DNA from: Eucalyptus grandis
Lineage: Eukaryota > Streptophyta > Magnoliopsida > Myrtales > Myrtaceae
Length of the DNA: 64,000 bases
Direction: 5' to 3'
NCBI RefSeq assembly: GCF_016545825.1
Contig: NC_052616.1
Span: 60,719,278-60,783,277, forward strand
Position 1 is the first letter of the stretch. Each line of letters begins with the position of its first letter. Both the position numbers and the translations under genes were made by a program. The notes below the pieces were generated by a model. The model saw only the letters and a program-made list of their open reading frames with translations. It did not search any database and was not told the origin of the DNA. Shown one piece after another: positions 11,701 to 23,454 of the stretch.

Positions 11701-12693
11701 GACGAGAGATTTCTTGTCCAAATATGCATGAGGATTTGAGATTTTCCCTAGGATTAGGGAATTCCTGAGGGGACCATCAAAATCAATAACTGCGTATATC
11801 TAGCATTTTTCTACATGGAAATAATACATCAAGCATATGGTTTGCATTGTGATCGGTTCATATTCACACGAAATTGCACATTCTCTCAACCAAACTTTTA
11901 CTTGATTATTGATTATGAAAATGTTAAAACAATGTAAAATTTGTAGATAGAGGGAGATAAAGAGAGTTTCCTAAAGCTCCTCCCATTAAAAAGACACCAC
12001 TCCTCTTCCCTCATACAACAGGTTAAGTGACAACTCGGCTAAGCACGGACCTAATTTGTAAAAACATCAGCTAAAATATTAAATTGAATAAAGTATTTGA
12101 AATACATACATTTGATAAGATGGTAAGCATTGTGCAGAAGAATAAATTACAGGATAATAATATAATATGTTATGTTAAATGCCTATTAGAATTAGTTGAA
12201 TTTCGATTTATTTCAACGATTTTTTTTTTTTGATTTATTACATGTTAAGTAGGTCAAAATTAGAGAATATGAGAAAAAGGTTATACCATATTCACACAGG
12301 AAAGGGTTTATAAATAGGTAATATTTGATATTTTAAAAATTGTCTCTTATCTTGGATGTGTTTCCGAATGACATTTGTTTGAGTATAATTTTTCATGTGA
12401 AGACCAATATACTTTGTTTCTTTCATTAAAACGGATTTCTGTGGGTGGATTTTTCTTTATAATGCGGGCACGTTTTTTTATCGGCTCCATTTAGATAATG
12501 GGAGTAGGTGTGTCATTCTTCATCCACATGGAACAGAAAGATGAGGTTGTACTTTATATCTCTCCAGAGATAAGATCTGATCTGTACTTTGTGGGCATAT
12601 GTCAACAATGGCGACTCCATTGAATTGTGGGTCTGTCTTTAACTCTGTAAAGTAAAGCTAGAGTCCAAATTCGTACTGAAAGAGAGAGAATGA
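11701..12693. other. Intergenic, AT-rich, nothing recognised
   Basis: No credible open frame, RNA gene or terminal repeat was found here. Confidence 0.5.
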
Positions 12694-13514
12694 GGCCCTG
12701 TTTGGCAACACTCCAAATGTGACTAATTCGATTTTTGTTTAGGAGAATCGGTTTGGGACGAGAATCGCGTTTGGTAAAAATTTTGTTTTTGGGAACAAAT
12801 TTGTTCCCGAGAATAAGTTTTGGAATAGATTTGAGAATAAAAAAAAGTTGATTCTACGTCCAAGAATCAAAAAAGAATCAACACAATAAAACTCTTCTTC
12901 TTTCCTTCCGCCATCACGCAACCGTCGCCTGCCGCCGCCCGCCGCCGCTCACCACCGCCGGTCCGACGAGCTCGCCGGAGGCTCGCCTAGCTACTGGTGA
13001 GGTCCGGCAAGCTCGCCGAAGGCTCGCCCAGCCCGGCGAGCTCGCGGAGGCTCGCCCGCCCGGCGAGGCCCGCCGGGCCACCGGCGACGCTCGGCCTCGC
13101 GGATCTCGGCGAGGCCGAGCCTCGGCGGGGGGCTGGGCGGCGTCACCGGCAGGCCGGCGAGGCTGCCGCGACGCTGGTGAGGTCGCTGCCCTGCTCGTCC
13201 GGCCGGTCGCCGGTCCGGCAACCGGCCACAAGAAGAAAAGAAAATATGAGAAAAAGGAAAAGATGAAAAAGAAAAGGAAAAAAGGAAAAAGGTAAAAAAA
13301 AAAAAAAAGTAGAAAAAATTATTTAAAAATAAAAAATAATAATAATTTGGAATAGAATCAATGGACATGTTATCAAACGCAATTCTATTCCAGAATAAAA
13401 ATTTAGACGATTACCAAACACGTTCTTTTTACTCCGAATCGGTTCCCGGAAACGAATAAAAAATAATCATTTCTTGTCGAATCGCCCGGGAACAGACCGT
13501 TGCCAAACGCGCCC
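12694..13514. mobile_element. TIR element with GC-rich core
   Basis: The left end GGCCCTGTTTGGCAAC and the right end GTTGCCAAACGCGCCC are imperfect inverted repeats. Subterminal arms (GCGTTTGGTAAAAATTTTG; ATCAAACGCAATTCTATTCC) relate it to the elements at 6190, 44391 and 58179. The core (12905-13225) is very GC-rich and reads open on both strands. I could not define a clean target duplication. Confidence 0.7.
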
Positions 13515-13601
13515 GAGTATCTAGTCCACTTGCCAGAAAGAGACATAAACGATGAACCGACGGAATCCTATGCTAAAAGAGAATAGTCCTAGCTCTTCCC
13601 C

Positions 13602-13609
13602 TATAAATA
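13602..13609 (+). promoter_or_regulatory. TATA box of the cysteine-rich peptide gene
   Basis: TATAAATA lies about 228 bases before the start codon, in the sense orientation. Confidence 0.6.
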
Positions 13610-13620
13610 AGGTAGATTCT

Positions 13621-13741
13621 GGAGACTGGGGGGATTGACAGTTCAGATCTAATTGTAGAAGCGCAGGTAGAGAGAGAGAGAGAGAGATATGGAGACTGGG
13701 GGATTGACAGTTCAGATCTAATTGTAGAAGCGCAGGTAGAG

Positions 13742-13791
<50 letters not shown>

Positions 13792-13829
13792 AGGGAGGGA
13801 GGGAGGGAGGGAGGGAGGGAGAGGGAGAG
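13621..13829 (+). repeat. 5' UTR tandem duplication with (GA)n and (GGGA)n
   Basis: An about 67-bp segment containing GATTGACAGTTCAGATC occurs twice in tandem. It is followed by (GA)n (13750-13787) and a (GGGA)n tract running up to the start codon of the next gene. Confidence 0.9.
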
Positions 13830-14483
13830 ATGAAGAAGAAGAGCTTGGTGATTGGATGTTCATGGCTTGCATTGATAGTGATGGCCTCTCTCCTTTGGGC
13901 AACTCCGTCTTCTGCTGCTGCTTCATTTCAAAAAGTGGAGCAGACCGTTTTTCCTCAAGCTGGTAATTATGCATCTAATTGATTATACATATATATAAGA
14001 CTAAAAGCTAGCTTGAACCCACAAATTGTTTTTACTTGACTATATTATATTATGTTTTGTAGAGTAATTCAGAGAAAAAAATGTCCTCTTTTCCTATCTT
14101 CATTTTTCTCTATGTAGGAAAAAAGAAAATAGTTAAGCTATCGAGAAAAGATCCAATTGGATTAATCCATGGAGTGTTAACTCTTGAAATCATTGCTTAT
14201 GTGGCTTTTCCCTCTCCAAAGAATACAAGCTCAATAGGCACTTTCGTGAGATTAAATCTTTTGGAACAAATGGTTTGTCCAAACTGCAAATAATAAAATA
14301 TGGACACCACATATTGTCCTCTTTTTTACCAATTGTGAATTTTTATTTTCCTTTCTAGAATTCATTTATGTGGTCATCTGGATGTGTATATTTGTAGGTT
14401 GCAGGTGTTGCTGGTTCAAAAGGACCCCACTTCTCGTATGTGGAAAAGCATGCTGTATTGATGGATGTTGTAGTTTGCCTTAA
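13830..14483 (+). CDS. Secreted cysteine-rich peptide, 72 aa, two exons
   Basis: Exons are 13830-13962 and 14398-14483, joined in phase 1 across a GT..AG intron (acceptor TTTGTAG). Exon 1 encodes a signal peptide: MKKK, a hydrophobic core at residues 11-24, then a small-residue PSSAAAS region where cleavage is expected near residue 30. Exon 2 is densely packed with cysteine: Cys46, 48, 49, 59, 63, 64, 68 and 69, pattern CxCCx9Cx3CCx3CC, ending SLP. Eight mature cysteines suggest four disulfides, as in secreted defence or signalling peptides. I do not recognise the exact family. A TATA box and a repeat-rich 5' UTR support transcription. It sits between HMA copies 2 and 3 but is unrelated to them. 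The model depends on the predicted splice; an unspliced transcript would stop soon after exon 1. Confidence 0.72.
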
Positions 14484-16105
14484 TAAGATGCAGTGCATCC
14501 GCAAGACTCCCCTCAGACATGTTCACCTCTATATGCACTATATTTTCCCTTTCTTATTTCTCAAGTTTTCTAATGAATCCACAATGTTTGGTCGTTCATG
14601 GTTGTGTAGCCATATTATGATTGCTCCTTAACATGAAATTTGAGGGGAATTGTTTAACGCATATGTTGTTGACCGGACGCCAATAATTGAAAATAGTCCA
14701 ATAAATGTATAAAAAGAGTCAAGAACTTTGTCATGAGAGGGTATAAATCAACAACTTTGTTGGCTACGTTCTCAGGGGTTCGAGTTACATATTGGATTAA
14801 TTAACATCTTAGATATTGTTATCCATTCATTATTGTAAAAAGAATCAAGAAAATTACTACATTTTCAATAGCCTCCTAATGAAACTTAATTAGCTCTCTA
14901 CCTCCAAAAAGGGAAAAAAGAAAAGAAGACGATAATTTGAATTATGTCCTTTTCTTGATGTGAGTGTTTCCTTTTTCATGGGTTTGCTTTACTTCTCTGA
15001 GGCTGATAATCCGAGTCTTACGTGAGTTTCTGTTAAGCTATGGTTGCCAGGAACTTAATGATTTTAATGATTAAGAGTCAAGAACTTAGTTGCTATGCAA
15101 CTTGACGCAAATCATTCGGAAGATTATTCCGGTGCGGCATGGATTAGTTCTGTTCAATTTTTCATGACATGATGAATTTCAGCTCCATTGATCCTCATAT
15201 ACATACGCTCGTGTAAATCATCGTGTCCATATTATTAATACCTTAATTTTTGTCTGAGTAGTGCTACAAACACCACACTTTTTTTTAAGTAATCGTGACA
15301 ATCATCATTGACGACCAATTCGTTTGAAGCGTAAAACAATAGCCTGATACCTTTAGCTGGCGAAATAACCAAGAGGGAATCCTAACCTAAGCTCATCAAC
15401 ATATACAGTTGATTCCACTTCAACTTAAGCTAATTAGCATGAGCCAACTAGAATATCTTAACTAATCTACACCATATCAATCTTTTGATTTTCGTTTTTA
15501 AACATAACTCACACGTGTATTATAACAATTTTCCTCTCATGTGCAAGATGTAAGGTTTGGTTCCCTTAATTCAAGTGCTGCTACCATTGGGAGCACCTTC
15601 ACTCTAGGTCTCTTCCACTAGATAAAAAAACCTCATTGATTAAATCCTTTCCTTGAGATATTCACCTGATACCGATACACTTTGGGGGTAGGTCCCCAAG
15701 GTCCCCTTTGCTAGATAGAAAATGCGTTGGTTAAATTGCTTCATTGAGATATTTACCAAATACCGATATACATTGGGAGTGAGTTGCCAATAAATCATAA
15801 GCTATTGGACCATTTGTTGGAAGTGGGCAGCGGAAACCTGCTACCTTTGCCCATGGAGATCGCCCAAAAAAAAAAAATCTCAAGTTTGAGCCCTTGCATA
15901 TAGGAATTTAGACTGACATTCATTCAAAAGTTTAAGTCAATTAATTGTGGGTTAATTAGGATATATTAATTTATTCAAGCTACACTAATTTTTCAATGTT
16001 GAGCTTATTTTAACACAATTTACACATACATCTCAACACAATAATAGTGCACCACATGGACTTTGGTACATGAGCCCAAGTGAACTCTACATACATAAGG
16101 CGTGA

Positions 16106-16147
<42 letters not shown>

Positions 16148-17073
16148 GGGGGGGTGGGGGGCGGATGTGGTGTAAGGACGTTTTGCAATCCTTAGTAGGA
16201 AAAGGAGTTGTCCTTTGAATTCAAAGTCTAGTAAATTCAATTTCCTCTGGGCTCTCCGATTGAAATTTCGTGTCTAGAAAAAACGTTATGCAACAACTAG
16301 TCAAATAAATTTATGAAATCCCTTAAGTGCTAAGGCAAAACTCCTGCATTAGTCATCTCTATCTAGAAAATATCGTGTGAAAGTAAAATAGAGTACACCT
16401 ACTGTTATTTATGACTATTTGAGGACGTGTCGTGTGGGACTATGAGAAGCGTGCACATGACGCGGCTTCGATTGGATATCAAAGATTTTCGTTGACTTGC
16501 CAAAACCAACAATAATAAAAATAATAATTAATGACATACACAACCAAATCTCAATTCAAATAATATGGAAATTGAAATGTCTCGTCAAACATGACATGGC
16601 TGAAATTTCAATGAAATATGAAAATTGCATGACAAGAAAAGTCAGATGGGACATAACATGGCAAATTTGGAATAATTATTGGACATTAAAAATGGCATGA
16701 TACGGCAATTCGAATGCAAATATTATATAACAAATTCAAAATTAGAAATATGAATGCAATGGCATTGGCAATACAAATTTAAAGGGATATGGTGGATTCG
16801 AAACCAAACATATGACTTGACAATTCGGATGTCACATGGCATGGGATTTTACTTCCTGAATAAGTACGTTTGCAGACAAGAATCTTGGATTAAGATTTCT
16901 CATAGTCTTATTTTAAAGGGCACCCCAATTAAATTTTCAAAGAAGAAATAAGAAAATCTTCAAAAATATAACACGGTCCAGCCACGGATTTGACTCCGGA
17001 CAACCGATACGAAGCTTCTAATAAGAATTATATTTTTAATCAATATATTGCCTAGAGTCGGTGGCCGCTTTGC
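14484..17073. other. Intergenic, duplicated family flank and promoter side of HMA copy 3
   Basis: The stretch 14690-15060 is repeated near 22170-22560, and 15100-16460 is related to 31900-33330; both are family-flank sequences. A poly-T/poly-G run lies at 16109-16160. No gene is seen. Confidence 0.55.
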
Positions 17074-17080
17074 TATAAAT
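17074..17080 (+). promoter_or_regulatory. TATA box, HMA copy 3
   Basis: TATAAAT lies about 114 bases upstream of the start codon. This copy lacks the long (GA)n tract in its 5' UTR. Confidence 0.6.
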
Positions 17081-17187
17081 ACGGACCGCCCATCGAGCTC
17101 CGTCTTCTTCCTCATATAGCACTTCGGTTTCTTGAGACGAGGAGCTTAGCTTGACCAGAGAGAGATCAGATCGGCGTCAGAGGCACT

Positions 17188-17799
17188 ATGGAGGTCTGCA
17201 AATTACTCCTGTCACTCATCTTGATTTTCTAGCGTTAGGGTTTTGTTCCTCGTTTTGCTTGGTTTATGCTTTCTACATCGATAGTTGTCTCCTCCTCGTA
17301 TTCTTCTTCTAAGATCTCTTGCCGCTTTGTCAATCATATCCAGAAGAAGGCAGTGATCAATCTCACGACGGAGGACAACAAACTCAAGAGCAAGGCACGC
17401 ACGATCGCAGTAGCCGAAGCGAATGGTAACAATCCCTAGAACCCATTTCATACAGATCTACATTGGCTATGTCTAGTTTTGCTGATTAATTCTCCCAATC
17501 ACGCCCTCATCTCCCAAATTTTCATACACGCAAATTTTCCCAGAATGATTTTGTGCATTAACCATCAATATCCTCCGCCTTTAATAGTTTGAAGAAAACC
17601 CTAACCTTTCTTGTCATCGTCTCTTGTGTTTGCATTCGTCATTGAAACAGGGTTGAAATCTGCGAACTTTATTGGAGAGCGTGGAGATCTATTGGAGCTG
17701 ATCGCAGAGAAGATTGATACGGCGACGGTGGTGGACAAAATAAGAAGGAAGGCTGGGCTGCCGAAGGCCTCGTTGGTCAGCTTTGAGGACCATAACTAA
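17188..17799 (+). CDS. Small HMA-domain protein (HIPP-like), tandem copy 3
   Basis: Exons are 17188-17193, 17344-17425 and 17651-17799, 237 coding bases and 78 aa, with the same splice positions as copies 1, 4 and 5. The protein begins MEKKAVINL and the metal loop position reads TTEDNKLKS, with no cysteines. Helix 1 includes KARTIAVAEANG, strand 2 SANFIG, the central part LLELIAEKID, helix 2 TVVDKIRRKAG and the last strand ASLVSFEDHN. No CaaX box is present. The short flanking exon and the strong charge of the helices fit a cytosolic single-domain HMA protein. Tracts ATATCCAG and GAAACAG are the two acceptors, shared with the paralogues. Confidence 0.88.
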
Positions 17800-17913
17800 A
17801 ACATTCTCTTCTAGCTTTAGTTCATGGGGGTTAGAGAATCTCCAAGATGATATGTGTTTGCGTTGCTTCGATTCACTATGTTGTATAAACATTACTGTCT
17901 GAATGTTTCTTTA

Positions 17914-17916
<3 letters not shown>

Positions 17917-17954
<38 letters not shown>
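17917..17954 (+). repeat. (CT)n microsatellite after HMA copy 3
   Basis: It lies about 120 bases after the stop codon, the position seen in the other copies. Confidence 0.95.
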
Positions 17955-17955
<1 letters not shown>

Positions 17956-18888
17956 ACCCACATAATTAATAAGAGTAGAAAGAGTCAGAGCGTCGAGTTT
18001 GACCGGATGCTAGATACTATATACAATATCCGTGGCTTTCTTCTCTCTCAAGTTTTGTTCCTTAATAATTAGGCGGTCAGCTAGGTGTTTGGTGTGATAC
18101 TTGTGTTTGGTTGATTGTTAACGGATGATTACTGGGGTGGGTTTAATGTGAATTTTATTTTCCACTCCTTATTTCCTCAAATGCTCAAAACATAACGAAT
18201 GATCCATTTATTTAAGTGTCATTAGGTGAGGATACGTTGGAAAAATGAAGCAGCATTAGATCCAATTATTTCTTCTTTCTCTACTTAATTCAGGTAGACT
18301 CCTTCTTGGACAAATCTCAATCTAGTAATTCATTATTGTCAAGTCTTAATCCGTATCTGCTAATATTCGATTAATGAATCTATTTATGTATTAAACAGTG
18401 ACAATCGTGGCATGTTCAATGGCCGAGTCATGCCAGGCTCGTTCGTCCGATCAGTGAAATTTGCCTTGGAATCAATCTGCTTTCACACGTTGTCGCCTCT
18501 TCTTTCCTCCTGATGCGTGTGTAGTGCGCAGTTAGATGAGCTGGTTTCTTCCTGGCACATGAGTTACGTGGCTCTGTAATTTGCCACACAGTGGTCATCC
18601 CTTGACCACCGTATTCTTTAAAAGCGTTTCTTAACCATTTCTTAGTATATAAGCAACTGCGTATTTTAGGTTATTTATTTCCGTATGCTCAGTAATTTAA
18701 AGTAAAAGTACTTAGTATATATGATCGTTTTGTGTTTAGTTTATTAAACTAACAGTTTAGATCATGATAGAAAAGGGGGTTTAATTGGATAAGCCCGATA
18801 GAAGGAGGGGCAGGTAAGAACCGAGTAAGACTTGCCTTGCCGCGCAATCCAATGGTTGAGGCTTAGACGCAATTAACAACAAAATTGA
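17955..18888. other. Downstream flank and conserved block of HMA copy 3
   Basis: The segment 18290-18888 is homologous to the blocks after copies 2, 4 and 5, including GGCAGGTAAGAAC and CTTGCCTTGCCGCGCAATCC. No gene is seen. Confidence 0.6.
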
Positions 18889-19081
18889 TTTGTTGGAGAT
18901 GATTACCGAGAGATCGATACGGTGACGGTGGTCGACAAAACAAGGAGGCGGTTGACAAAATAAGAAGGCTAGGCTGCCGAAGGCCTGCTTGGTCAGCTTT
19001 GGGGACCAAAATTAGAAGTGTCAATAGGTCGGGTCGGTTGCTTTCTCTTCTAGCTTTAGTTCATGGGAGATAGCGAATCTT
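18889..19081 (+). pseudogene. Partial HMA exon-3 copy
   Basis: The sequence follows exon 3 and 3' UTR of copy 3 (CGGTGACGGTGGTCGACAAAA; AAGGCCTGCTTGGTCAGCTT; TCTAGCTTTAGTTCATGGG). An internal repeat of GTTGACAAAATAAGAAGG and frame breaks destroy the reading frame. Exons 1 and 2 are missing. It joins directly to the end of the conserved downstream block. Confidence 0.8.
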
Positions 19082-19837
19082 TATTTTGGGGGGGAGGATT
19101 ATTTCAACTGGGCATAATGATTAATTCTGTTTGGTTTTTCATCACGTGACGAATTCCAAAATGATTCGATCAATTATACACGCGCGCTCGTGCGAATCAC
19201 CGTATCCATACTCTTGACACCTCGATTTTTACATATGAGTAATGCTACGTTCACCAAGTATTTAGGAAAGACTAGCATACTAAATTTTTGGTAGCTCATA
19301 ATCATTGCTCATCTCTATGCTAACTAATCATGCCAATGATAGTGTGCCACATGGACTTTCGTACACGAGCCCAAGTAAACTCTTTGTACGTGAGGCATTA
19401 CTCTTCGGTCTAAGGAAGCTTCTGCGATCCTTTGAATTTAAAGCCGCGTCATCATCTGTTGAATTCGATGCCGACCAAGTTCAATTTCCTTTGAACTGTC
19501 CGATTGATTTTTTCGTTTCTAGAAGAACCGCCATGCAATTACTACGTAAATACTAAATAGACTGATGAAATTGCGTAAGAGCTAAGGAAATAAATACGTT
19601 AGTGATCTTTGTCCACCACGTATGACTATCTGCTCCAAAATAACGCGTGTCGTGGGGATTATGAGAGCCGTGGTTGTCAACTATTCCGAGTAAAACTGAT
19701 GAAGAGATGAAGCTGGCAAGAGATGGGAACAGTCACGGCAACTTCACCGCAATGGACCGACCGCGTTCATATGACGCCTATTTTTAATTAGCAATCTGCC
19801 CGAAGTCGGTGACGACTCGGTCGTCTCCAAAGATCTC
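19082..19837. other. Upstream region of HMA copy 4
   Basis: The region is closely related to the upstream region of copy 5 (33480-34205), including AAATATCGTG-like and CAATGGACCGACCG motifs. No separate gene is seen. Confidence 0.6.
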
Positions 19838-19844
19838 TATAAAA
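19838..19844 (+). promoter_or_regulatory. TATA box, HMA copy 4
   Basis: TATAAAA is in the context AGATCTCTATAAAA, shared with copy 5. Confidence 0.6.
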
Positions 19845-19904
19845 AATACGACACCAAATGAAAATTTCACCTTCTTCATTTGCCAAACCAAGCACATTGT
19901 TTCT

Positions 19905-19924
19905 AGAGAGAGAGAGAGAGAGAG
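19905..19924 (+). repeat. (GA)n in 5' UTR of HMA copy 4
   Basis: This is a short version of the tract found in copies 1, 2 and 5. Confidence 0.9.
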
Positions 19925-19970
19925 AAGGGCTCAGCCTGACGAGAGAGAGCAGATTGGTCTGAGATCCGAT

Positions 19971-20626
19971 ATGGTGGTCTGTACTTATTCCGCTCACTCG
20001 TCTTCATTTTCTCGTGTTCGGTTTATTTCCTGGTTTTTTGGTTTTAGGGTCCGACATCGATAATTGTCTCCTCTTCGCCCTCTTCTTTTTAAAATTCCAT
20101 TCTTCTTTCGCGGGCTGATATATTTTTGCCGTTCTGTCATTCATATCCAGAGGACGGTAGTGATTAATCTCGCGACAGGGGACCAGGCACGCAAGGCCAA
20201 GGCACGCGAGATCGCGACAAGCGCAGCAGATGGTAACGATTCCTAGAACACGTCTCGTGCACATCTATAAAGGCTATATACAGTTTGGTGATTAGTACTC
20301 CCATTCACCCTCATCTCCAGATCCTCCATATCATCTTATTGATCATTTCATGCCCTGTACTGCAAAAAATGAAAAAAAAAAAAAAAAAGAAAAAAAGAAA
20401 GAAGAAGGATTAGTTGTAGACAAATGTCATTGGAATGATTTCGCACATTAACCAATATCTTTTATATGTATTTGTCACTGAAACAGGGGTGCAGTTTGCC
20501 GGCTTTGTCGGAGAGCGTGGAGATTGGCTGAAGGTGATCGCCAAGGAGATCGATGCAGTGACGGTCGTCGACAGAATACAAAAGAAAGCTGGGCTGCGGG
20601 ATGCAAGGTTGATCAGCGTTGAGTAG
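19971..20626 (+). CDS. Small HMA-domain protein (HIPP-like), tandem copy 4
   Basis: Exons are 19971-19976, 20151-20232 and 20487-20626 (228 coding bases, 75 aa). The start reads MVRTVVINL, the metal loop position is ATGDQARKAKA without cysteines, and the domain continues with VQFAGFVGERGDWLKVIA, helix 2 TVVDRIQKKAG and a last strand ending ARLISVE. It ends three residues earlier than its paralogues because of a TAG, so the C-terminal tail is shorter. Intron 2 carries an extra A-rich insertion (20361-20405). Otherwise all splice sites match the family, and the frame is intact. Confidence 0.88.
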
Positions 20627-20831
20627 CGAACCTGTTGCTCGTGTGGTTTACGTGTGTATTCTTCTAGCTTTTGTTCATGGGCGTTACGAAATCTCCGTTG
20701 ATATGTTTTCTCACTTTCTTTTTTCCCTTATTTTTATATTCGGGGGTTTGGAGTTGTGTTGGGTTGCTTCATATCAGTGTCTTGTACAAACATTTCAATG
20801 AGAACTACCATGTGAATATTTCCTTTATTAT

Positions 20832-20834
<3 letters not shown>

Positions 20835-20872
<38 letters not shown>
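20835..20872 (+). repeat. (CT)n microsatellite after HMA copy 4
   Basis: It lies about 210 bases after the stop codon, as in copies 1, 3 and 5. Confidence 0.95.
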
Positions 20873-20877
<5 letters not shown>

Positions 20878-22738
20878 ATTATCTAGATTGAAAAATAAGA
20901 GATGATAAGATTCTTAGCCTTGAGTTTGACCTGATGCAAGATAGCTTATACAATATTTGTGTCTCTCTTCTTTCTCCAGCTTGTTCTTTAGAAGGTAGGT
21001 GATCTTTCAAAGGTTTGTGACATGAGAACTCGATAAATCAAGACTTACATCCCTTGATATAGTTTTCAAGTACATGAATCTAGTCACAAAATAAGTTGAA
21101 CATGACAACGCTGTTATAGTATTCAAATATCTCTTTTCTTTGAAAATGATACTTGTAAATGGACACTTCTTATCTTTTTTTATAAGAAAAATCCAGCAGG
21201 ATATTGTACATGAGATAATTAATTAAGATGCGTTGAATAAATGAAGCGGGTCATCCACTAAGCATACGTTAAATAAATGAACTCGTTTTTCAACGGACAA
21301 GTCTTAATCCAGTAATTAGTCATTGTCAAGTCTTAATCTGTATCCGCTAATGTTCGATTAATGAACCTATATACGAATTAAACAAAAACAATCATGGCAT
21401 GTTCAATGACCGAGTCGAGCGAAGCTTGTTCGTCGGATCGGTGAAATGTACCTTGGAACCAATCTGCTTTCACATGTTGTCGCCTCCTTTTTTCTCCACA
21501 AGCATGCATTGGTGCGCGGTTAGCTGAGCTGGTTTCTTGATGTGGCTCTTTAAGAGTGGTTAAGACAACGTAATGTCTTCTTGAATAGGACAACCCTTGA
21601 CACAACGTAGTCCTCAAAAACGTTTTTTAACGAGTACTTAATGTATAAGCAACTAGATATTTTCGATTACTTATTTATCACGTATACTCAGTAATATAAA
21701 GTTTAGGTACCTAGTATATATGATCGTTTTGTGTTTAATTTATTGATTTGAAATGACAGATTGAACATAGATCATAACAAGCAGGTTTAGCCGCCATGGA
21801 AGTGGGGACAGGTAAGAGTTGAGTAGGGCTTGCCTTGCTGCGCAATCCAACGCTTGGCGCTTTGGTGCTTAACAACAACATTACTGTCTAATTACATTTT
21901 CTATACTCATGTTCTTGTTATCAGCAATAAATAACTCAGCAAATGTTTATGGTAGTTTTCCATGCTTAGATGTTAGTTCAAACCTATCCGAAGTAGCCAA
22001 CTTGGACATGGTAATTATGTATTTGCTTGATAATTGAGGCATATATCTTTTTTATATAACCAACTAGCTTGTTGTCTTATTTCATTTTCAACCCACAAAT
22101 TGTTTTTACTTGCCTTAACTATATTGTATTATGTTTTGCAGAGGAATTCACCAAAAAAACGATGTTAAAAAGAATAGTATGATAAATGTATAAAGAGTCA
22201 AGAACTTTGTCATGAAAGGGTATAAATCAACGACTTTGTCAGATATGTTCTCATATATTCTAGTTACATATTGGATTAATTAACATCTTAGATATTGTTA
22301 CCCATTCATTATTGTAAAAAGAATCAAGAAAATTAGTACATAAGAATTTCAATAGCTTCCTAATGAAACTCGATTAGCTCTCTTCCTCTAAAAATGGAAA
22401 AAGAATAGAAGACGATTTTTTTTTTTTTTTAATTATGTCCTTTTATTGATGTCAGTGTTTTCTTTTTTCATGGGTTTTACTTTACTTCTCCAAGGCTAAC
22501 AGTCGGAGTCTTACATAAGTTTTTCATACGCTACGGTCGCTAATAACTCAATGGTTTTAATTATTAAACTCCGATTGAAATTAATCCATGGCCGATTGAA
22601 GTATCAAATTTGAATTCAGATTAAAAGCTATTGGATTTTAATGTGTTTGGAAGTCTCAAGGAATTTGCGGGATTGGAATTACCAGAACAATGCGGAGACA
22701 TATAATCGAAGACAAGTAAGGAAACCGCAGGGAAAATT
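20873..22738. other. Downstream flank and conserved block of HMA copy 4
   Basis: The conserved block runs about 21230-22020 and includes GCCGCCATGGAAGTGGGG immediately before ACAGGTAAGA. From 22080 to 22560 the sequence matches 14010-15060, which follows the start of the cysteine-rich peptide gene, but none of that gene's coding exons is present here. No gene is called. Confidence 0.55.
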
Positions 22739-22990
22739 ACCAAAAAAGTCCTAAACCTATTGCAATTGTGCCAATTCAGTCCTAAACTTTTTTTTTTTTT
22801 GGCCAATTTAGTCCTAAACCTTTTGTTTTTGTTCCAGTTCAGTCCATCCGGCCATGCATAGTCGGAAAAATCTGATGTGGCATTCTAGTCAGCGCCGGTC
22901 GGCGTTGCCGACGCTGACATGGCACCGGAGAGCAAAACGTCGCCGTTTTGCTTTAAAAAAAAATAAAAGCCAAAGAGAAAAGGCATAAGA
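22739..22990 (+). repeat. Left terminal inverted repeat of the MULE
   Basis: It pairs with 31345-31577. Shared words, in inverted order, include TTGGCCAATTTAGTCC, GGCCATGCATAGTCGGAAAA, ACATGGCACCGGAGAGCAAA and AATAAAAGCCAAAGAGAAAA. Confidence 0.9.
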
Positions 22991-23082
22991 GAAAAGGGCG
23001 TGAAGAGAAAGGGCGTGGGGTTGGATGGGTTCTTTCCCAAAATCTAGCAGGGAACCCTAAATTGAGAGGATCTTCCCTTGAT

Positions 23083-23400
23083 TCATGGTGCCTAACATTG
23101 ATTCTTGGTGGATGCCTCCGTTCAACACCTCCGTCGAAACCCTTTGGCCTCCGCTTGCCCAACGCCTCTGCTTGACCCCTCCGTCCAACCCCTCCAGCCA
23201 ACGCTCGCCCAACGCCTCTGTTCGAAGCCTCCATCCAATCCTTCGGCCGATGCTCGCTGACGTCTCCATCCGACGTGTGCGTCAGCCCGACGCCTCCGTC
23301 CGACGCTCGACTCACCCAACATCTTCGTCCGATGCTCACTCGACGCCTACATTCGACGCTTGCTTAGATTCGCCTGCTTGCTTGACGCTCACTAAACGCC
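23083..23400. repeat. Degenerate minisatellite inside the MULE
   Basis: Many imperfect copies of short words such as CCTCCGTCCGACGCTCG and CCCAACGCCTC keep frames open on both strands (128-131 codons). This is repeat structure, not good evidence of a protein. Confidence 0.7.
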
Positions 23401-23454
23401 TTGATTGTCTTCTTGAAATTGTGGTGCTTTATATTTATGTTGTCTTGATTTCAC

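Noticed and set aside
13573..13974. 133-codon frame on - with Ser-Leu repeats
   Set aside because: It is the antisense of the GA/GGGA microsatellite and of the peptide gene's first exon.
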